From IMG/VR virus record IMGVR_UViG_3300036823_000117, positions 54,587 to 118,586 of that record: a stretch of DNA of 64,000 bases; one strand, written 5' to 3'. This DNA comes from a virus. The position numbers were made by a program, and so were the translations under genes. Below, piece after piece: positions 55,106-62,894 of this stretch. The notes below the pieces were generated by a model. It worked only from the letters and a program-made list of their open reading frames with translations, had not been told where the DNA came from and ran no database searches. Position 1 is the first letter of the stretch; each line of letters starts with the position of its first letter.

Positions 55106-55150
55106 CGTCCCCCGCTTCCCGGTACGCGCAGCACCGGGAAGCGGGGGACG
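55106..55150 (-). terminator. Perfect 18-base inverted repeat
   Basis: CGTCCCCCGCTTCCCGGT at 55106-55123 and its exact complement at 55133-55150 with a 9-base loop. It lies between the upstream gene and the clamp gene; no T run, so attenuation or RNA stabilisation is also possible. Confidence 0.6.
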
Positions 55151-55157
55151 ACGCGGT

Positions 55158-55451
55158 TTACTCCGGTTCCATGTCCGCCGCGACCGTGCGGATCGCTTTG
55201 GCCCAGGCCCGGTCCAGGTTCTGCTCCGCGGCGGGCAGCTCATCGAACGGGACCAGCGCCCGGTGACCCGGGTCAGTCCCGGCCCGCCAGGCCGCCCAGG
55301 CGTTGTGGACGTCCTCGTCGGTGACTCCGGTGCCCTTCGCCAGGGCCAGGACCGCGTAGATCCGCAGGAGCTCACGCGGGCATTCCGCCGGGGCTTCCCG
55401 GCCGATGTCGTCGGCCAGGTCATCGACGTAGTTGCCGGGCACGCCGCTCAC
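55158..55451 (-). CDS. RyR-domain-like phage protein
   Basis: A 97-residue protein from GTG 55451. The block EDVHNAWAAWRAGTDPGH followed by LVPFDELPAAEQNLDRAW resembles the RyR-type domain found in phage and bacterial proteins. It overlaps the upstream membrane protein gene by four bases. Role unknown. Confidence 0.65.
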   Translation of the reverse strand: MSGVPGNYVDDLADDIGREAPAECPRELLRIYAVLALAKGTGVTDEDVHNAWAAWRAGTDPGHRALVPFDELPAAEQNLDRAWAKAIRTVAADMEPE

Positions 55452-55789
55452 CCGCCGGCCGGGGTGCAGGACAGCGGGTCCCGGTACGAGCTGAACAGGG
55501 GAATGCGGGCCCCGTTCACCCGGCACTTATAGGTGGCGCCGACGTTCAACTGGTTGAACAAGTCGCTGGAGTTGAACTTCAGGAACGGGACCGAGTCGGT
55601 GTCCTTGAAGACGCCCTGCTTGGTGAACACCAGGTACTGGTGGCCGTTGCCGGCGGCCTGGTCGTCGAGACGCGTCACATTGATCGTCACCGTCGACTCC
55701 GTTGCGCGGGCCCAACCGAAGTAGACAAGGCCGATCACGACCAGGAGGACCAGGCCGATGCAGCCCACCGTGCCGTTGTTGTTGTTCAT
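55448..55789 (-). CDS. Membrane-anchored protein
   Basis: A 113-residue protein with an N-terminal membrane helix (VGCIGLVLLVVIGLVYFGW). The external part has QYLVFTKQGVFKDTDS and VGATYKCRVNGARIPLF with two cysteines. The pattern is known from conserved phage and bacterial membrane proteins of unknown function. Confidence 0.65.
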   Translation of the reverse strand: MNNNNGTVGCIGLVLLVVIGLVYFGWARATESTVTINVTRLDDQAAGNGHQYLVFTKQGVFKDTDSVPFLKFNSSDLFNQLNVGATYKCRVNGARIPLFSSYRDPLSCTPAGG

Positions 55790-55980
55790 GCTGCGAGCCT
55801 CGCTTTCGCGCAGGTGGCCTCGACACGGTCATGCAACCGGGTCAGGTTCGTCGCCTGCCGGGGCGCGGCCTTGACAGGCGCCGGCGGGGGGCTCGGCGCG
55901 TAAGTGACGAGCCCCGAGCCGTACGTCGACGGCATGATCATCGTGCCGGTGGACGATGACGTCGTGTAGTAGTACGACAT
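55786..55980 (-). CDS. Small Pro/Ser/Tyr-rich protein
   Basis: A 64-residue protein: MSYYYTTSSSTGTMIMPS, a Pro-rich linker and a short basic helix with one Cys. Couples by four bases to the membrane protein gene. Function unknown. Confidence 0.5.
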   Translation of the reverse strand: MSYYYTTSSSTGTMIMPSTYGSGLVTYAPSPPPAPVKAAPRQATNLTRLHDRVEATCAKARLAA

Positions 55981-55984
55981 GGGC

Positions 55985-56509
55985 CTAGTCCGCCTTCGCG
56001 CGGCTGCGGGTCGCCGGCTGGGCGCTGGCCTCGAGGTTGACCTCGATCGTCGGGAGGCGTTCCATCAGCGACTTCGCGATCCCGTCGAACCGGTCGACTT
56101 CCCGCTGCATGTGCTCCCGCTGGAACGCCATGTCCTTCTCGAACCGCTTCTGCTCGGCCTCGAGGTTGCCCTCACGGACGGTCAGGACGGCTTCTCGCCT
56201 CGCCGACTCGACATCGAACTCGCGTTCCTTCAGCAGCAGCCCCGCCTCGTGGGTCGCGGCCTGGACCTTCATCTCAGCGTCCTGAGTTGCCTCGCGGAGC
56301 TTCCGGGCGTTCTCCTCCTCGAGCCGGTCCTTGTCGATCTGGAGCTTCGAGATCTGCCGCTCAAGGTCGATGGCCGACTTGTGGCCCTGGCGTTCCTCGC
56401 GGAGCGCGCGGACCTCAGCCCGCAGCTGCGCCATCTCGTTGAGCAGCCGCTGGTACTCCGACTCCCTCTCGTCGTCATCGACGGTGGTCTTCCCGCTGAA
56501 AATCCCCAT
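55985..56509 (-). CDS. Long coiled-coil protein
   Basis: A 174-residue protein. After a short start (MGIFSGKTTVDDDE) the sequence is a nearly continuous coiled coil to residue 150 (MAQLRAEVRALREERQGH; QISKLQIDKDRLEEENAR). The end is low complexity. It may be a scaffold or spacer; no catalytic part. Confidence 0.6.
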   Translation of the reverse strand: MGIFSGKTTVDDDERESEYQRLLNEMAQLRAEVRALREERQGHKSAIDLERQISKLQIDKDRLEEENARKLREATQDAEMKVQAATHEAGLLLKEREFDVESARREAVLTVREGNLEAEQKRFEKDMAFQREHMQREVDRFDGIAKSLMERLPTIEVNLEASAQPATRSRAKAD

Positions 56510-56564
56510 GTGGTTCCCCTCGTTTGTTTTCGGTTTCAGCCCGCCGCCAGGTGGCGGCGGGGGG

Positions 56565-56861
56565 TCAGGCAGCTTTCGCCCGGCGGCCTTTCCCGCCGCG
56601 GATCACCCGCAACGGCCGGCGACCACCGCCCCGGTGGGACCGGTCGAATTCCTCGACCTCGGCCAGCAGCAGCGCAGCGTTCTCCGCGGCCTGCGCCCTG
56701 GTCACCGGGGCCAGCCACCCAACAGGAGTCGGCCGGCACGGCAGGCCCTCAGCAGCGAACCGGCGGACCGCGTCCTCGTACACGCACGTCCCGCACGGCC
56801 GCTCCCCCGCCGCCTGGTGCGCCAGTAAGCCGGCCAGCGTGCCGCACGACGGCCGGATCAC
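56565..56861 (-). CDS. Small zinc-finger protein
   Basis: A 98-residue protein from GTG 56861. SCGTLAGLLAHQAAGERPCGTC is a CxnHxnCxxC zinc-binding pattern widely seen in small actinophage proteins. The C-terminus is basic (RRPLRVIRGGKGRRAK), consistent with nucleic-acid binding. Confidence 0.6.
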   Translation of the reverse strand: MIRPSCGTLAGLLAHQAAGERPCGTCVYEDAVRRFAAEGLPCRPTPVGWLAPVTRAQAAENAALLLAEVEEFDRSHRGGGRRPLRVIRGGKGRRAKAA

Positions 56862-57397
56862 GACGCCTCCTCGAACAGGGTTAGCGGGGGCTGTTCCCCC
56901 GGCTCGGATGGTCGTGACGCCGTCGTCCAGGCGCGGGCGTCCTGGTTGCAGATGCGCTCCCAGAGGCCGCGTTCGACACCGTCTGCGCCGCGGTCCTCGC
57001 GCGGCCGGCCGGGCATGTCCCAGCCGGGGCGGGCCTTCCGCTTAGCCACCTCAACGAACCCGGCCGCGCGAAGAGACGCGCCGCTCTCTTTGTCCAGGTT
57101 GTAGGTGATGACGCGGTAGTACCCCGAGCCCTTGCACGTCCGGGCCGCAGCGCCGTAGAGCAGCGACGACGCGTTCCGGGTTCCGTCGGTCGCGACCCGC
57201 GTGATCTCCAGCGTCAGCCCGTCGTCGAAATGCCGGGCGACCGGCCGACCCGTGAGCGCTACGCCGCGGAGAATGTCCTGGTCGTCGGCTACCGCGTGCC
57301 GGAAGATGCTGCGCAGGGGGGGCGCTAGGTGCCGGTGCCACACGGTCACGAACTCGCAGGCGGCATCCCAGGAGACCGGCACAATGCGGAGGCTCAC
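56858..57397 (-). CDS. XF1762-like family protein (GNAT-like)
   Basis: A 179-residue protein from GTG 57397 (VSLRIVPVSWDAACEFV). Matches by pattern: WHRHLAPPLRSIFRHAV, GVALTGRPVARHFDDG, LEITRVATDGTRNASS and LYGAAARTCKGSGYYRV. This family is phage-associated and resembles N-acetyltransferases. Substrate unknown. Overlaps the methylase gene by four bases. Confidence 0.75.
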   Translation of the reverse strand: MSLRIVPVSWDAACEFVTVWHRHLAPPLRSIFRHAVADDQDILRGVALTGRPVARHFDDGLTLEITRVATDGTRNASSLLYGAAARTCKGSGYYRVITYNLDKESGASLRAAGFVEVAKRKARPGWDMPGRPREDRGADGVERGLWERICNQDARAWTTASRPSEPGEQPPLTLFEEAS

Positions 57398-58227
57398 GAC
57401 GCCGCCTCCGCGCTGAACAACTCGAGTGGCGCTGCAGGGAACGGCCGGTTCGACCACAACACCTCGGTCCGGTTCCCCCACGTCTCCGCGTTCTGCCCCG
57501 TGCCGGCCGTGAACTCGGTCCGGTTCCATCCTGCGTAGAGCTCGTCGTACAGCGGCGACGGGTAGCCCGACAGCACCACCGAGGCCCTGGCCTTGCGAAG
57601 TGCCCCGGCCAGGTCGCGGTGATCAGCGTCGGTCATCTTGTGGCGGTAAGCGTCACTCGAACGGGTTGACCGGACGTAAGGCGGGTCGACGTACAGCAGC
57701 ACGCCCTCGGCCCGGCCGTACCACTCGACCAGCTCGAGTGCCGGCCGGCATTCCAGCGAGACATGGTGCAGCCGCTCGGCCGCCGAGGCGATGCGCTCGG
57801 CGTAGGCCGTCAAGTAGTCGGGCATCCCGAACGACCCCGTCGGCTTCACGAAGTGCCGCCAGCCTGTAGTACACAACGTCCCAGCACGCCCCTGCGTGAG
57901 ACGCACCCACACCCGCCGCGCCACCTCAAGCTCGCCGCCCTGGGGGGGGGCGTCGACTGCCTCAACGTCCCGGAATTCGGCCAGGGAATGCGGGGTCAGC
58001 GCGCAAGCCCGCTCGAGATCGGCGGGGCGGTCCCGCAGGACGCGCCAGAACGTCTGCAGGGCCCGGTCAAGGTCATTGACGGTCTCCATGGCCGACACGG
58101 GCTTGGCCAGCATCACGGACAAGGAACCGCAGTACGGCTCGACATAGTGACCATGCGCAGGCAGCAGCGCAGCGATCCGGGCGCCAAGGATTTGCTTCCC
58201 GCCGAAGTACGGCACGGGCGGCTTCAC
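57394..58227 (-). CDS. dam: DNA adenine N6-methyltransferase (Dam/D12 class)
   Basis: A 277-residue protein from GTG 58227. Motif I-like PVPYFGGKQILGARI, then HYVEPYCGSLSVML, and the catalytic DPPY in LLYVDPPYVRST. D12 enzymes methylate adenine in short sites. Phage copies often protect their DNA from restriction. Specificity cannot be read from sequence. Confidence 0.85.
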   Translation of the reverse strand: MKPPVPYFGGKQILGARIAALLPAHGHYVEPYCGSLSVMLAKPVSAMETVNDLDRALQTFWRVLRDRPADLERACALTPHSLAEFRDVEAVDAPPQGGELEVARRVWVRLTQGRAGTLCTTGWRHFVKPTGSFGMPDYLTAYAERIASAAERLHHVSLECRPALELVEWYGRAEGVLLYVDPPYVRSTRSSDAYRHKMTDADHRDLAGALRKARASVVLSGYPSPLYDELYAGWNRTEFTAGTGQNAETWGNRTEVLWSNRPFPAAPLELFSAEAAS

Positions 58228-58607
58228 GACGCACGCCCGAGGTCATGCCGGGCCAGCGCCGCCGCAGTCGCCGGCGCGTTCTCAGCGATCATCTGCCGGG
58301 CCTTTGCCGCACCCCGCGCCGACGTGTCCTCCGGGTCAGCGACCGGCTGGGCTTTCAGCGTCGGCTTCCGCGACGCGATCGTCAGATCCTCCGGATCCGA
58401 ACCCTCCGTCGTGATCAGCCGGGCAGCGAACCCCGCTACCTTCGCCCACGGCCACTCCGACCGCGCCGCATTAATCGCCGCACCCAGCTGCGTCGCGAAA
58501 TTCGGGGAACGCTCCGCCGCCGCCCACACCAGCAGCTGCGTCGGAGCGACCTTCAACGTCGCGTCCTCCGGGGTCTTCTCCCACTTCGGGGCATCCGGGT
58601 CGCTCAT
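58224..58607 (-). CDS. Phage protein of unknown function
   Basis: A 127-residue protein. LLVWAAAERSPNFATQLG and SEWPWAKVAGFAARLIT fall in helical segments; the end is a Lys/Ala-rich helix. It overlaps the methylase gene. Its place between initiator and methylase suggests a replication role, but no motif proves it. Confidence 0.55.
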   Translation of the reverse strand: MSDPDAPKWEKTPEDATLKVAPTQLLVWAAAERSPNFATQLGAAINAARSEWPWAKVAGFAARLITTEGSDPEDLTIASRKPTLKAQPVADPEDTSARGAAKARQMIAENAPATAAALARHDLGRAS

Positions 58608-58942
58608 GCCGAGCCGCCAGCCGATTCCTGCCGGGCCGCCGCGCGCTCCCGGGCCCGGATCAGGGACCGGCGCTGGGCATCTCGCAGCTCAGGGGATGTC
58701 GGGTTCGTGATGGCCCAGAGTTCGACCTCAACGAACTTTCCGTCGGACATCCGAACCAGGATCAGCGGGGCGTCCGGCGCGGCGATGTCGTCGCCGAGCA
58801 GCGCCAGGTGGATCGCGTCCGCGACCTCGTAGACCTCGCTCTCGATACGAAATGCACCCGCGTCCCGGAAGTGCCGGTAAAGCACGCCGGTCAGCGCGTA
58901 GTCCAGGCGGCCGCCCTCGTTGATATCGGTGGTCATGGTCAT
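58604..58942 (-). CDS. Phage protein of unknown function
   Basis: A 112-residue protein from ATG 58942 (or ATG 58936). RLDYALTGVLYRHFRDAG and EVYEVADAIHLALLGDDIA; an Arg/Ala-rich helix at the end. Overlaps the initiator gene by four bases. Confidence 0.55.
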   Translation of the reverse strand: MTMTTDINEGGRLDYALTGVLYRHFRDAGAFRIESEVYEVADAIHLALLGDDIAAPDAPLILVRMSDGKFVEVELWAITNPTSPELRDAQRRSLIRARERAAARQESAGGSA

Positions 58943-59655
58943 GCTCCGTTCCGGCTGGCCGCGGCGGCGGCCTCCTGCTGGCGGATGAACTCGGCCAGCG
59001 CGTTGGACTGGCGGTCGACCTCGGCCGCGACGTCAGTGCGGCTGCTTGTGAAACTGATGCCGCCGTTGACTGCACCGTCGTTGCTGCTTTCCACCTCAGG
59101 TGAGGTCAACAGATGATTCGGAGGCTGACGGCTCAGTACTGACGGGGTATCTGACGGAGTGGGGATCACTATTGGTGAGACCCGTTCGTCGATTTTTGAG
59201 ACCCGTTGCCCCTCGTTTTGAGACCCGTTGTGGATAACTTCCTCGGGACGGGTCTCAACGATCGTGAGATGCGAACGGGTCTCAGCTTCCGTGAGATCTG
59301 TTCGGTCATCCTCAAACTCCGAACACGTCTCACCTTGCGTGAGACCTGAACGGGTCTCAGCTACTGCGAGACCCGTTGGGGAGAAGTTGTGAAGGATGGC
59401 GATCTCGTAGATCGCCCGCTGGCCCGGAGCCGATTTCCGGACGACCCGGATAAGCCCGGAATCCGTCAGCGCCTTAATGCGCCGGTACAGCGTGGCCCGC
59501 GAGCACTTGCCCCGGGCCATCAGGTGCTCGTGGCCGGGCATGCCTCGACGGGTCTCGTAGCGCGCGTCGAGCGCGATGTCCATCAGGGTCCACCATTCCG
59601 GTCCGGGTCGCTCCGGGCGTGCGGCAGCGACCTCTTCGGCTAGCTGCCAGCCCAT
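58939..59655 (-). CDS. Winged-helix replication initiator candidate
   Basis: A 238-residue protein. Residues 20-105 form a winged helix: LMARGKCSRATLYRRIKAL, then DSGLIRVVRKSAPGQRAIY. The middle (about residues 93-170) is encoded by the iteron array and has recurring ETRS/ETRP segments. The C-terminus is helical. A DNA-binding protein whose gene contains iterons and a DnaA box resembles lambda O-type initiators. The initiator role is inferred. Confidence 0.65.
   Translation of the reverse strand: MGWQLAEEVAAARPERPGPEWWTLMDIALDARYETRRGMPGHEHLMARGKCSRATLYRRIKALTDSGLIRVVRKSAPGQRAIYEIAILHNFSPTGLAVAETRSGLTQGETCSEFEDDRTDLTEAETRSHLTIVETRPEEVIHNGSQNEGQRVSKIDERVSPIVIPTPSDTPSVLSRQPPNHLLTSPEVESSNDGAVNGGISFTSSRTDVAAEVDRQSNALAEFIRQQEAAAAASRNGA
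59176..59377. other. Iteron array with DnaA box: candidate replication origin
   Basis: At least ten copies of TGAGACCCGTT or its complement, exact or with one to three changes. Exact direct copies start at 59176, 59197 and 59219, about 21 bases apart; exact inverted copies are at 59274-59284 and 59349-59359. A perfect TGTGGATAA (DnaA box) lies at 59229-59237. Confidence 0.7.
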
Positions 59656-59778
59656 AACTGAGGCAGCCTTCCGGGTGTCGTGCTGCTGACTGCCACCGGC
59701 TGGTCGCCCTTTCTCGTGGTGCTGGCAACATCCTTACGACAGGGACACTACACGTCCGGTCTCCATGACGCTATCAGG

Positions 59779-59807
59779 TTGTAATCTGGCGTGCCAACGT
59801 GTAATAC
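59779..59807 (+). promoter_or_regulatory. Promoter TTGTAA-17-TAATAC
   Basis: TTGTAA at 59779-59784 and TAATAC at 59802-59807 with a 17-base spacer. Next to it, GGACGTCC (59811-59818) is a palindrome that could be an operator. Faces the HTH gene at 59856. Confidence 0.65.
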
Positions 59808-59855
59808 TGGGGACGTCCAGTCGTGTCGTGTCATGATGAGGAGGTGCAAAGCCCG

Positions 59856-60092
59856 ATGACCGCGTCGCTCGCTGCGAAAGCCGAGTTCCGCCACGTCCAC
59901 GACGTCGTGATCCCGGAGATCCGCAAGCGGGCCATGGCCAAGATGGGCCGCACCGTCCTCGACGAGCGCAAGGCGCAGGGCCTGACCCAGCAGCAGGCAG
60001 CCGCCGGCCTGGGTGTCGTCGTCGAGCAGGTCCGCCGGTACGAAGCCGAATGGCGCGACTGGCAGAAGACACACCCCGACGAGGCTCCCTAG
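59856..60092 (+). CDS. XRE-type HTH regulator
   Basis: A 78-residue protein from ATG 59856, with AGGAGG eleven bases upstream; a GTG at 59823 is an alternative. The helix-turn-helix lies in VLDERKAQGLTQQQAAAGLG then VVVEQVRRYEAEW. Divergent from the initiator gene, so it probably represses one or both promoters, as Cro/CI-like proteins do. Confidence 0.7.
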   Translation: MTASLAAKAEFRHVHDVVIPEIRKRAMAKMGRTVLDERKAQGLTQQQAAAGLGVVVEQVRRYEAEWRDWQKTHPDEAP

Positions 60093-60413
60093 TCACCGGG
60101 CGAACTCCTTCAGCTTGAGCATGTCGAGCAACATGTCGCTGACGGCCATGTCCCAGAGGTGGCCCGGGTGGGTGCAGGCGTCCTTGTCTGGTTCGACGGT
60201 CAGCCCGCATTGCTTCCCGTGACCGACCCGCAGCACGATGTCGGTGATCGTCGCTGCGGCTTTCGCGCACTCTTCGCGGGTGACGTTCCCGAGGGACAGG
60301 TACGGGGTTTCGGATCCGAAGTTGGAGGTCTGGGATGCCCTGGTCCCGGTGCGGGACGCTTCGGCGAACCGGCGGTCGGCGATCTCGTCGCGGGCGCGGT
60401 TGCGGTTGCTCAC
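60093..60413 (-). CDS. Phage protein of unknown function
   Basis: A 106-residue protein. The middle has SETPYLSLGNVTREECAKA, the end has DMAVSDMLLDMLKLKEFA. Two Cys-His pairs (KQCGLTV, DACTHPGH) may bind metal. It converges on the HTH gene and stops directly beside it. Confidence 0.55.
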   Translation of the reverse strand: MSNRNRARDEIADRRFAEASRTGTRASQTSNFGSETPYLSLGNVTREECAKAAATITDIVLRVGHGKQCGLTVEPDKDACTHPGHLWDMAVSDMLLDMLKLKEFAR

Positions 60414-60748
60414 GGGGCGTCCTCCTTGGGTGTCACGTCGAACGCGGCGAGGAGCGCCCTGGCGAATGCGCGGGCCGTCCCGGGTGGCACTGACATGGGG
60501 ATGTAGCCGACGATGCGGAGTTCGGCGAGTTCTTGTTCGTCGGCGATCCTGCGGGCCTCGGCTTCGAGGATCGACCGCGCTTCAGATGCTTTCGCTGCGA
60601 GGGCTTTGGCGAGCTCGTCGGCGGTGTCGGCGGTCATGATGCGGTCCCCGGAGCCGAGCACCACCCCGTCGAGGCGCATCATGACCTTGCCGTCGGGCGT
60701 GCATTCCAGCTCGATGCCCGTGAACCTCACGTCCATCCCGGCGGTCAT
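60410..60748 (-). CDS. Phage protein of unknown function
   Basis: A 112-residue protein from ATG 60748 (MTAGMDVRFTGIELEC). Beta-strand N-terminus, then helix KALAAKASEARSILEAEAR. Overlaps neighbours by four bases. Function unknown. Confidence 0.55.
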   Translation of the reverse strand: MTAGMDVRFTGIELECTPDGKVMMRLDGVVLGSGDRIMTADTADELAKALAAKASEARSILEAEARRIADEQELAELRIVGYIPMSVPPGTARAFARALLAAFDVTPKEDAP

Positions 60749-61386
60749 ACGGCGGCTGCCAGCGGCTCGGCCCCGCGGACGGCGTCGGCCGGCATGGTCG
60801 ACCCGGGGCACCATGGCCTGCCGTGCCGCCGCAGGGACCCGTCCTTGTTCAGGAGGATCCTGCGGTGGCATGCCGCGCATTCCATGCGGCCGTCGCCGGC
60901 GAGGAGCCACGCCTCGAACGCGGGGTTGCACAGGCACGCCGGGGACCGCTTCTCCCGGATCAGCGCGATGGCCTCAGCGGCTGTGTAGCCGTCGAGCATG
61001 AGCACCTTGGCGACGACCAGGCTGGACCGGTTGAGGCCGGCCTGGCATGCCACCAGGGTCGGTCCGTCGGCCCTGCACGCGGCGGCCCACTGGGCCAGGT
61101 GCTCGATGAGCCCCATGTCCTCGCCCAGGCCGTCGAGCATCCGGATGTGGACCGCGGTGGTCAGCTCGTGCTTCGCGGTGTAGGACTCCCACGGGTACAG
61201 CGACACCAGGTGCTTGATCTGCCTGGGGAGGATGAGGCCGTCCTCGCAGCCGCCCTGCCAGAGGTTGTGCGCGATCTCCGTCATGAACGGCACCGAGAAC
61301 GGGATGTTGCCGTGCGCGGCCACGCCGGTCATCCGGCGGGTCAGCGGGTCGGTGGTCAGGCGGATCCGTGTCGGGTCGAGGCTCAC
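60745..61386 (-). CDS. Dual-specificity/tyrosine phosphatase-like protein
   Basis: A 213-residue protein from GTG 61386. The Cx5R catalytic loop is present: TLVACQAGLNRSSLVVA. An acid loop DGLGEDMG lies before it, and the central part has NLWQGGCEDGLILP. A C-terminal zinc motif (ECAACHRRILLNKDG) is added. Such enzymes remove phosphate from proteins, RNA caps or phosphoinositides; the substrate here is unknown. Confidence 0.75.
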   Translation of the reverse strand: MSLDPTRIRLTTDPLTRRMTGVAAHGNIPFSVPFMTEIAHNLWQGGCEDGLILPRQIKHLVSLYPWESYTAKHELTTAVHIRMLDGLGEDMGLIEHLAQWAAACRADGPTLVACQAGLNRSSLVVAKVLMLDGYTAAEAIALIREKRSPACLCNPAFEAWLLAGDGRMECAACHRRILLNKDGSLRRHGRPWCPGSTMPADAVRGAEPLAAAV

Positions 61387-61616
61387 GGGTTTTCTCCGTT
61401 GACGAGGGCGGCGCAGATGTCGCGGAACCGGTCGGGGTGCCCCTCGGCGAGTTGCTCCATGGCTGCTTTGCGGATCCGCCCGGCGGCGTCGGCGGTCTTG
61501 TGGCTGGCGGCGTAGGCGGCGTGGGCGTCCTTGCAGGCCCGGTCGGTTTCTTCGCCGGCGACGATGTGGCGCATGTAGGCGGCGTTGGTCCCGCATGGCG
61601 CCAGGGGCTTGCTCAT
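61383..61616 (-). CDS. Small zinc-containing protein
   Basis: A 77-residue protein from ATG 61616. APCGTNAAYMRHIVAGEETDR then ACKDAHAAY fits the CGT-H-GE-C zinc pattern also found at 56565-56861, so the two may be related. Function unknown. Confidence 0.55.
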   Translation of the reverse strand: MSKPLAPCGTNAAYMRHIVAGEETDRACKDAHAAYAASHKTADAAGRIRKAAMEQLAEGHPDRFRDICAALVNGENP

Positions 61617-61867
61617 GGCCGTCGTCCTTTCCGGTGACACCAGGCAAGCTCGGCTCGCGCGTTGGCTTCGAAAACCTGGTCGGCGAGCCCGGTGGCGGGT
61701 GCGCCGGCACCCGCCACCGGGGGCACGGAAAGCGGAGGGGCCGGGGACCGGGGGGAACCCGGCCCCTCCGCGCCGGCGCGGGCGGGTACGCGCGCCGGGG
61801 ACACCGCGGGCCCGGGCCGGGGGAACGAACCCTCGCCCGCGGTGCGATCAGGGTGACGGCAGCTCAT
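61613..61867 (-). CDS. Small Pro-rich protein
   Basis: An 84-residue protein. MSCRHPDRTAGEGSF, then Pro/Ala-rich low complexity, then ADQVFEANARAELAWCHRK. Cys and His at both ends could hold a metal. Function unknown. Confidence 0.45.
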   Translation of the reverse strand: MSCRHPDRTAGEGSFPRPGPAVSPARVPARAGAEGPGSPRSPAPPLSVPPVAGAGAPATGLADQVFEANARAELAWCHRKGRRP

Positions 61868-62106
61868 CGGCGATCAGCAACCCGCCCGAGCCTCGTCGGA
61901 GGGGCGGTGCCGGCTGCCGCTGCGACCTTCACGGCAGCCGGCACCGGCTCAGGGACCGCCGGGGCGGCCAGCCTCGGCGGGGTCGGCGGGCGCTGCGGAG
62001 TCGCCGCGTAACGGGCCCTGATGGCTGCCAGGGCCACGACCACAACCCCGGCGACCATGACCACGATCACGACATACGGGGCCGCGGCAAGCCACGTTGG
62101 GGTCAC
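61864..62106 (-). CDS. Single-span membrane protein
   Basis: An 80-residue protein from GTG 62106. Hydrophobic helix YVVIVVMVAGVVVVALAAI, then a Pro-rich cytoplasmic tail with basic end. No function recognised. Confidence 0.55.
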   Translation of the reverse strand: MTPTWLAAAPYVVIVVMVAGVVVVALAAIRARYAATPQRPPTPPRLAAPAVPEPVPAAVKVAAAAGTAPPTRLGRVADRR

Positions 62107-62432
62107 AGGGCCTCCCCCAGGTAAGCGCGGGCCACCGCAATCGCCGGGTCCACGTCACCGCCGTCATCACCCGCGAGGAACTGCTGCGCCGAATCGCCGT
62201 ACAACTCGTACTGCCGGGCTTCCTGCTCGAGCATCCCCGCGACCGCGTCGACCGTGTCCGGATCCCACCGGGCGCCCAGCTTCCCCGCCGGGCCGCCAAG
62301 GCAGTCGTCGATGACAGCGCGGTACCCGTGCCCCCACGTCCGCGGGTAGCGGGCCATCTCCGCGCGCATCCGCGCCGCGTCCGCGCGCATGATGCCCGCC
62401 GCGCGCTGCAGCTGGGCCAGGGGCGTGGTCAC
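62103..62432 (-). CDS. Helical phage protein
   Basis: A 109-residue protein. MTTPLAQLQRAAGIMRADAA, then WDPDTVDAVAGMLEQEARQY. Similar helical proteins occur in other actinophages. Overlaps on both sides by four bases. Confidence 0.55.
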   Translation of the reverse strand: MTTPLAQLQRAAGIMRADAARMRAEMARYPRTWGHGYRAVIDDCLGGPAGKLGARWDPDTVDAVAGMLEQEARQYELYGDSAQQFLAGDDGGDVDPAIAVARAYLGEAL

Positions 62433-62806
62433 GACGCGTCACCCGCCTGGCCGCTGTCGGTTTCCGCGGCGGGCTCATCGCCGGCCGGCGTTTCCGTGGT
62501 TTCGGCCGGCTCGGCCGTGTCAGATCTGGCCGGCTCGCCGCCCTCGGCGGCCGCGGGATCAGCGGCCTGGACCTCAGCGGCGGCCTGGGCCATCTCGGCG
62601 AGACGCGCGTTAGCCCGGGCGGACTGCTGCCGCTCATCGCACGCCTTGATCTGCGCCCGGAACTCCGTCAGCGCCGCCTGGCTCAGGCGCCCGCAGTAGA
62701 ACTGGCCGTCGCCGTCGGTGGTCATGTCCTCGACCTGGCCGGGTTTCCCGCACAACGCGCACGGCACGGTGGTCAGCGGCTTCACTTCCAGAAGTTCATG
62801 CGACAT
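62429..62806 (-). CDS. Small zinc-finger protein with acidic tail
   Basis: A 125-residue protein. The zinc finger is TVPCALCGKPGQV with a later YCGRL; then a helix with KACDERQQS, and an Ala/Glu/Thr-rich acidic low-complexity tail. Function unknown. Confidence 0.55.
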   Translation of the reverse strand: MSHELLEVKPLTTVPCALCGKPGQVEDMTTDGDGQFYCGRLSQAALTEFRAQIKACDERQQSARANARLAEMAQAAAEVQAADPAAAEGGEPARSDTAEPAETTETPAGDEPAAETDSGQAGDAS

Positions 62807-62842
62807 GGTGTTTCCCCTCGATCGGTCATCACGGGTTCAGCA

Positions 62843-62877
62843 CCCGCGCCAGCCACGGGGGTCGGAGCTGGCGCGGG
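62843..62877 (-). terminator. Hairpin after the secreted-protein gene
   Basis: CCCGCGCCAGC at 62843-62853 pairs perfectly with GCTGGCGCGGG at 62867-62877. No T run. It lies between the secreted-protein gene stop and the next gene to the left. Confidence 0.5.
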
Positions 62878-62894
62878 CACTCAGCCCGCGGCTA

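Noticed and set aside
53857-55423. Longer 5' extension of the sliding-clamp gene
   Set aside because: The frame upstream of ATG 55069 crosses an 18-base inverted repeat and is basic shadow sequence; a ribosome site lies before ATG 55069.
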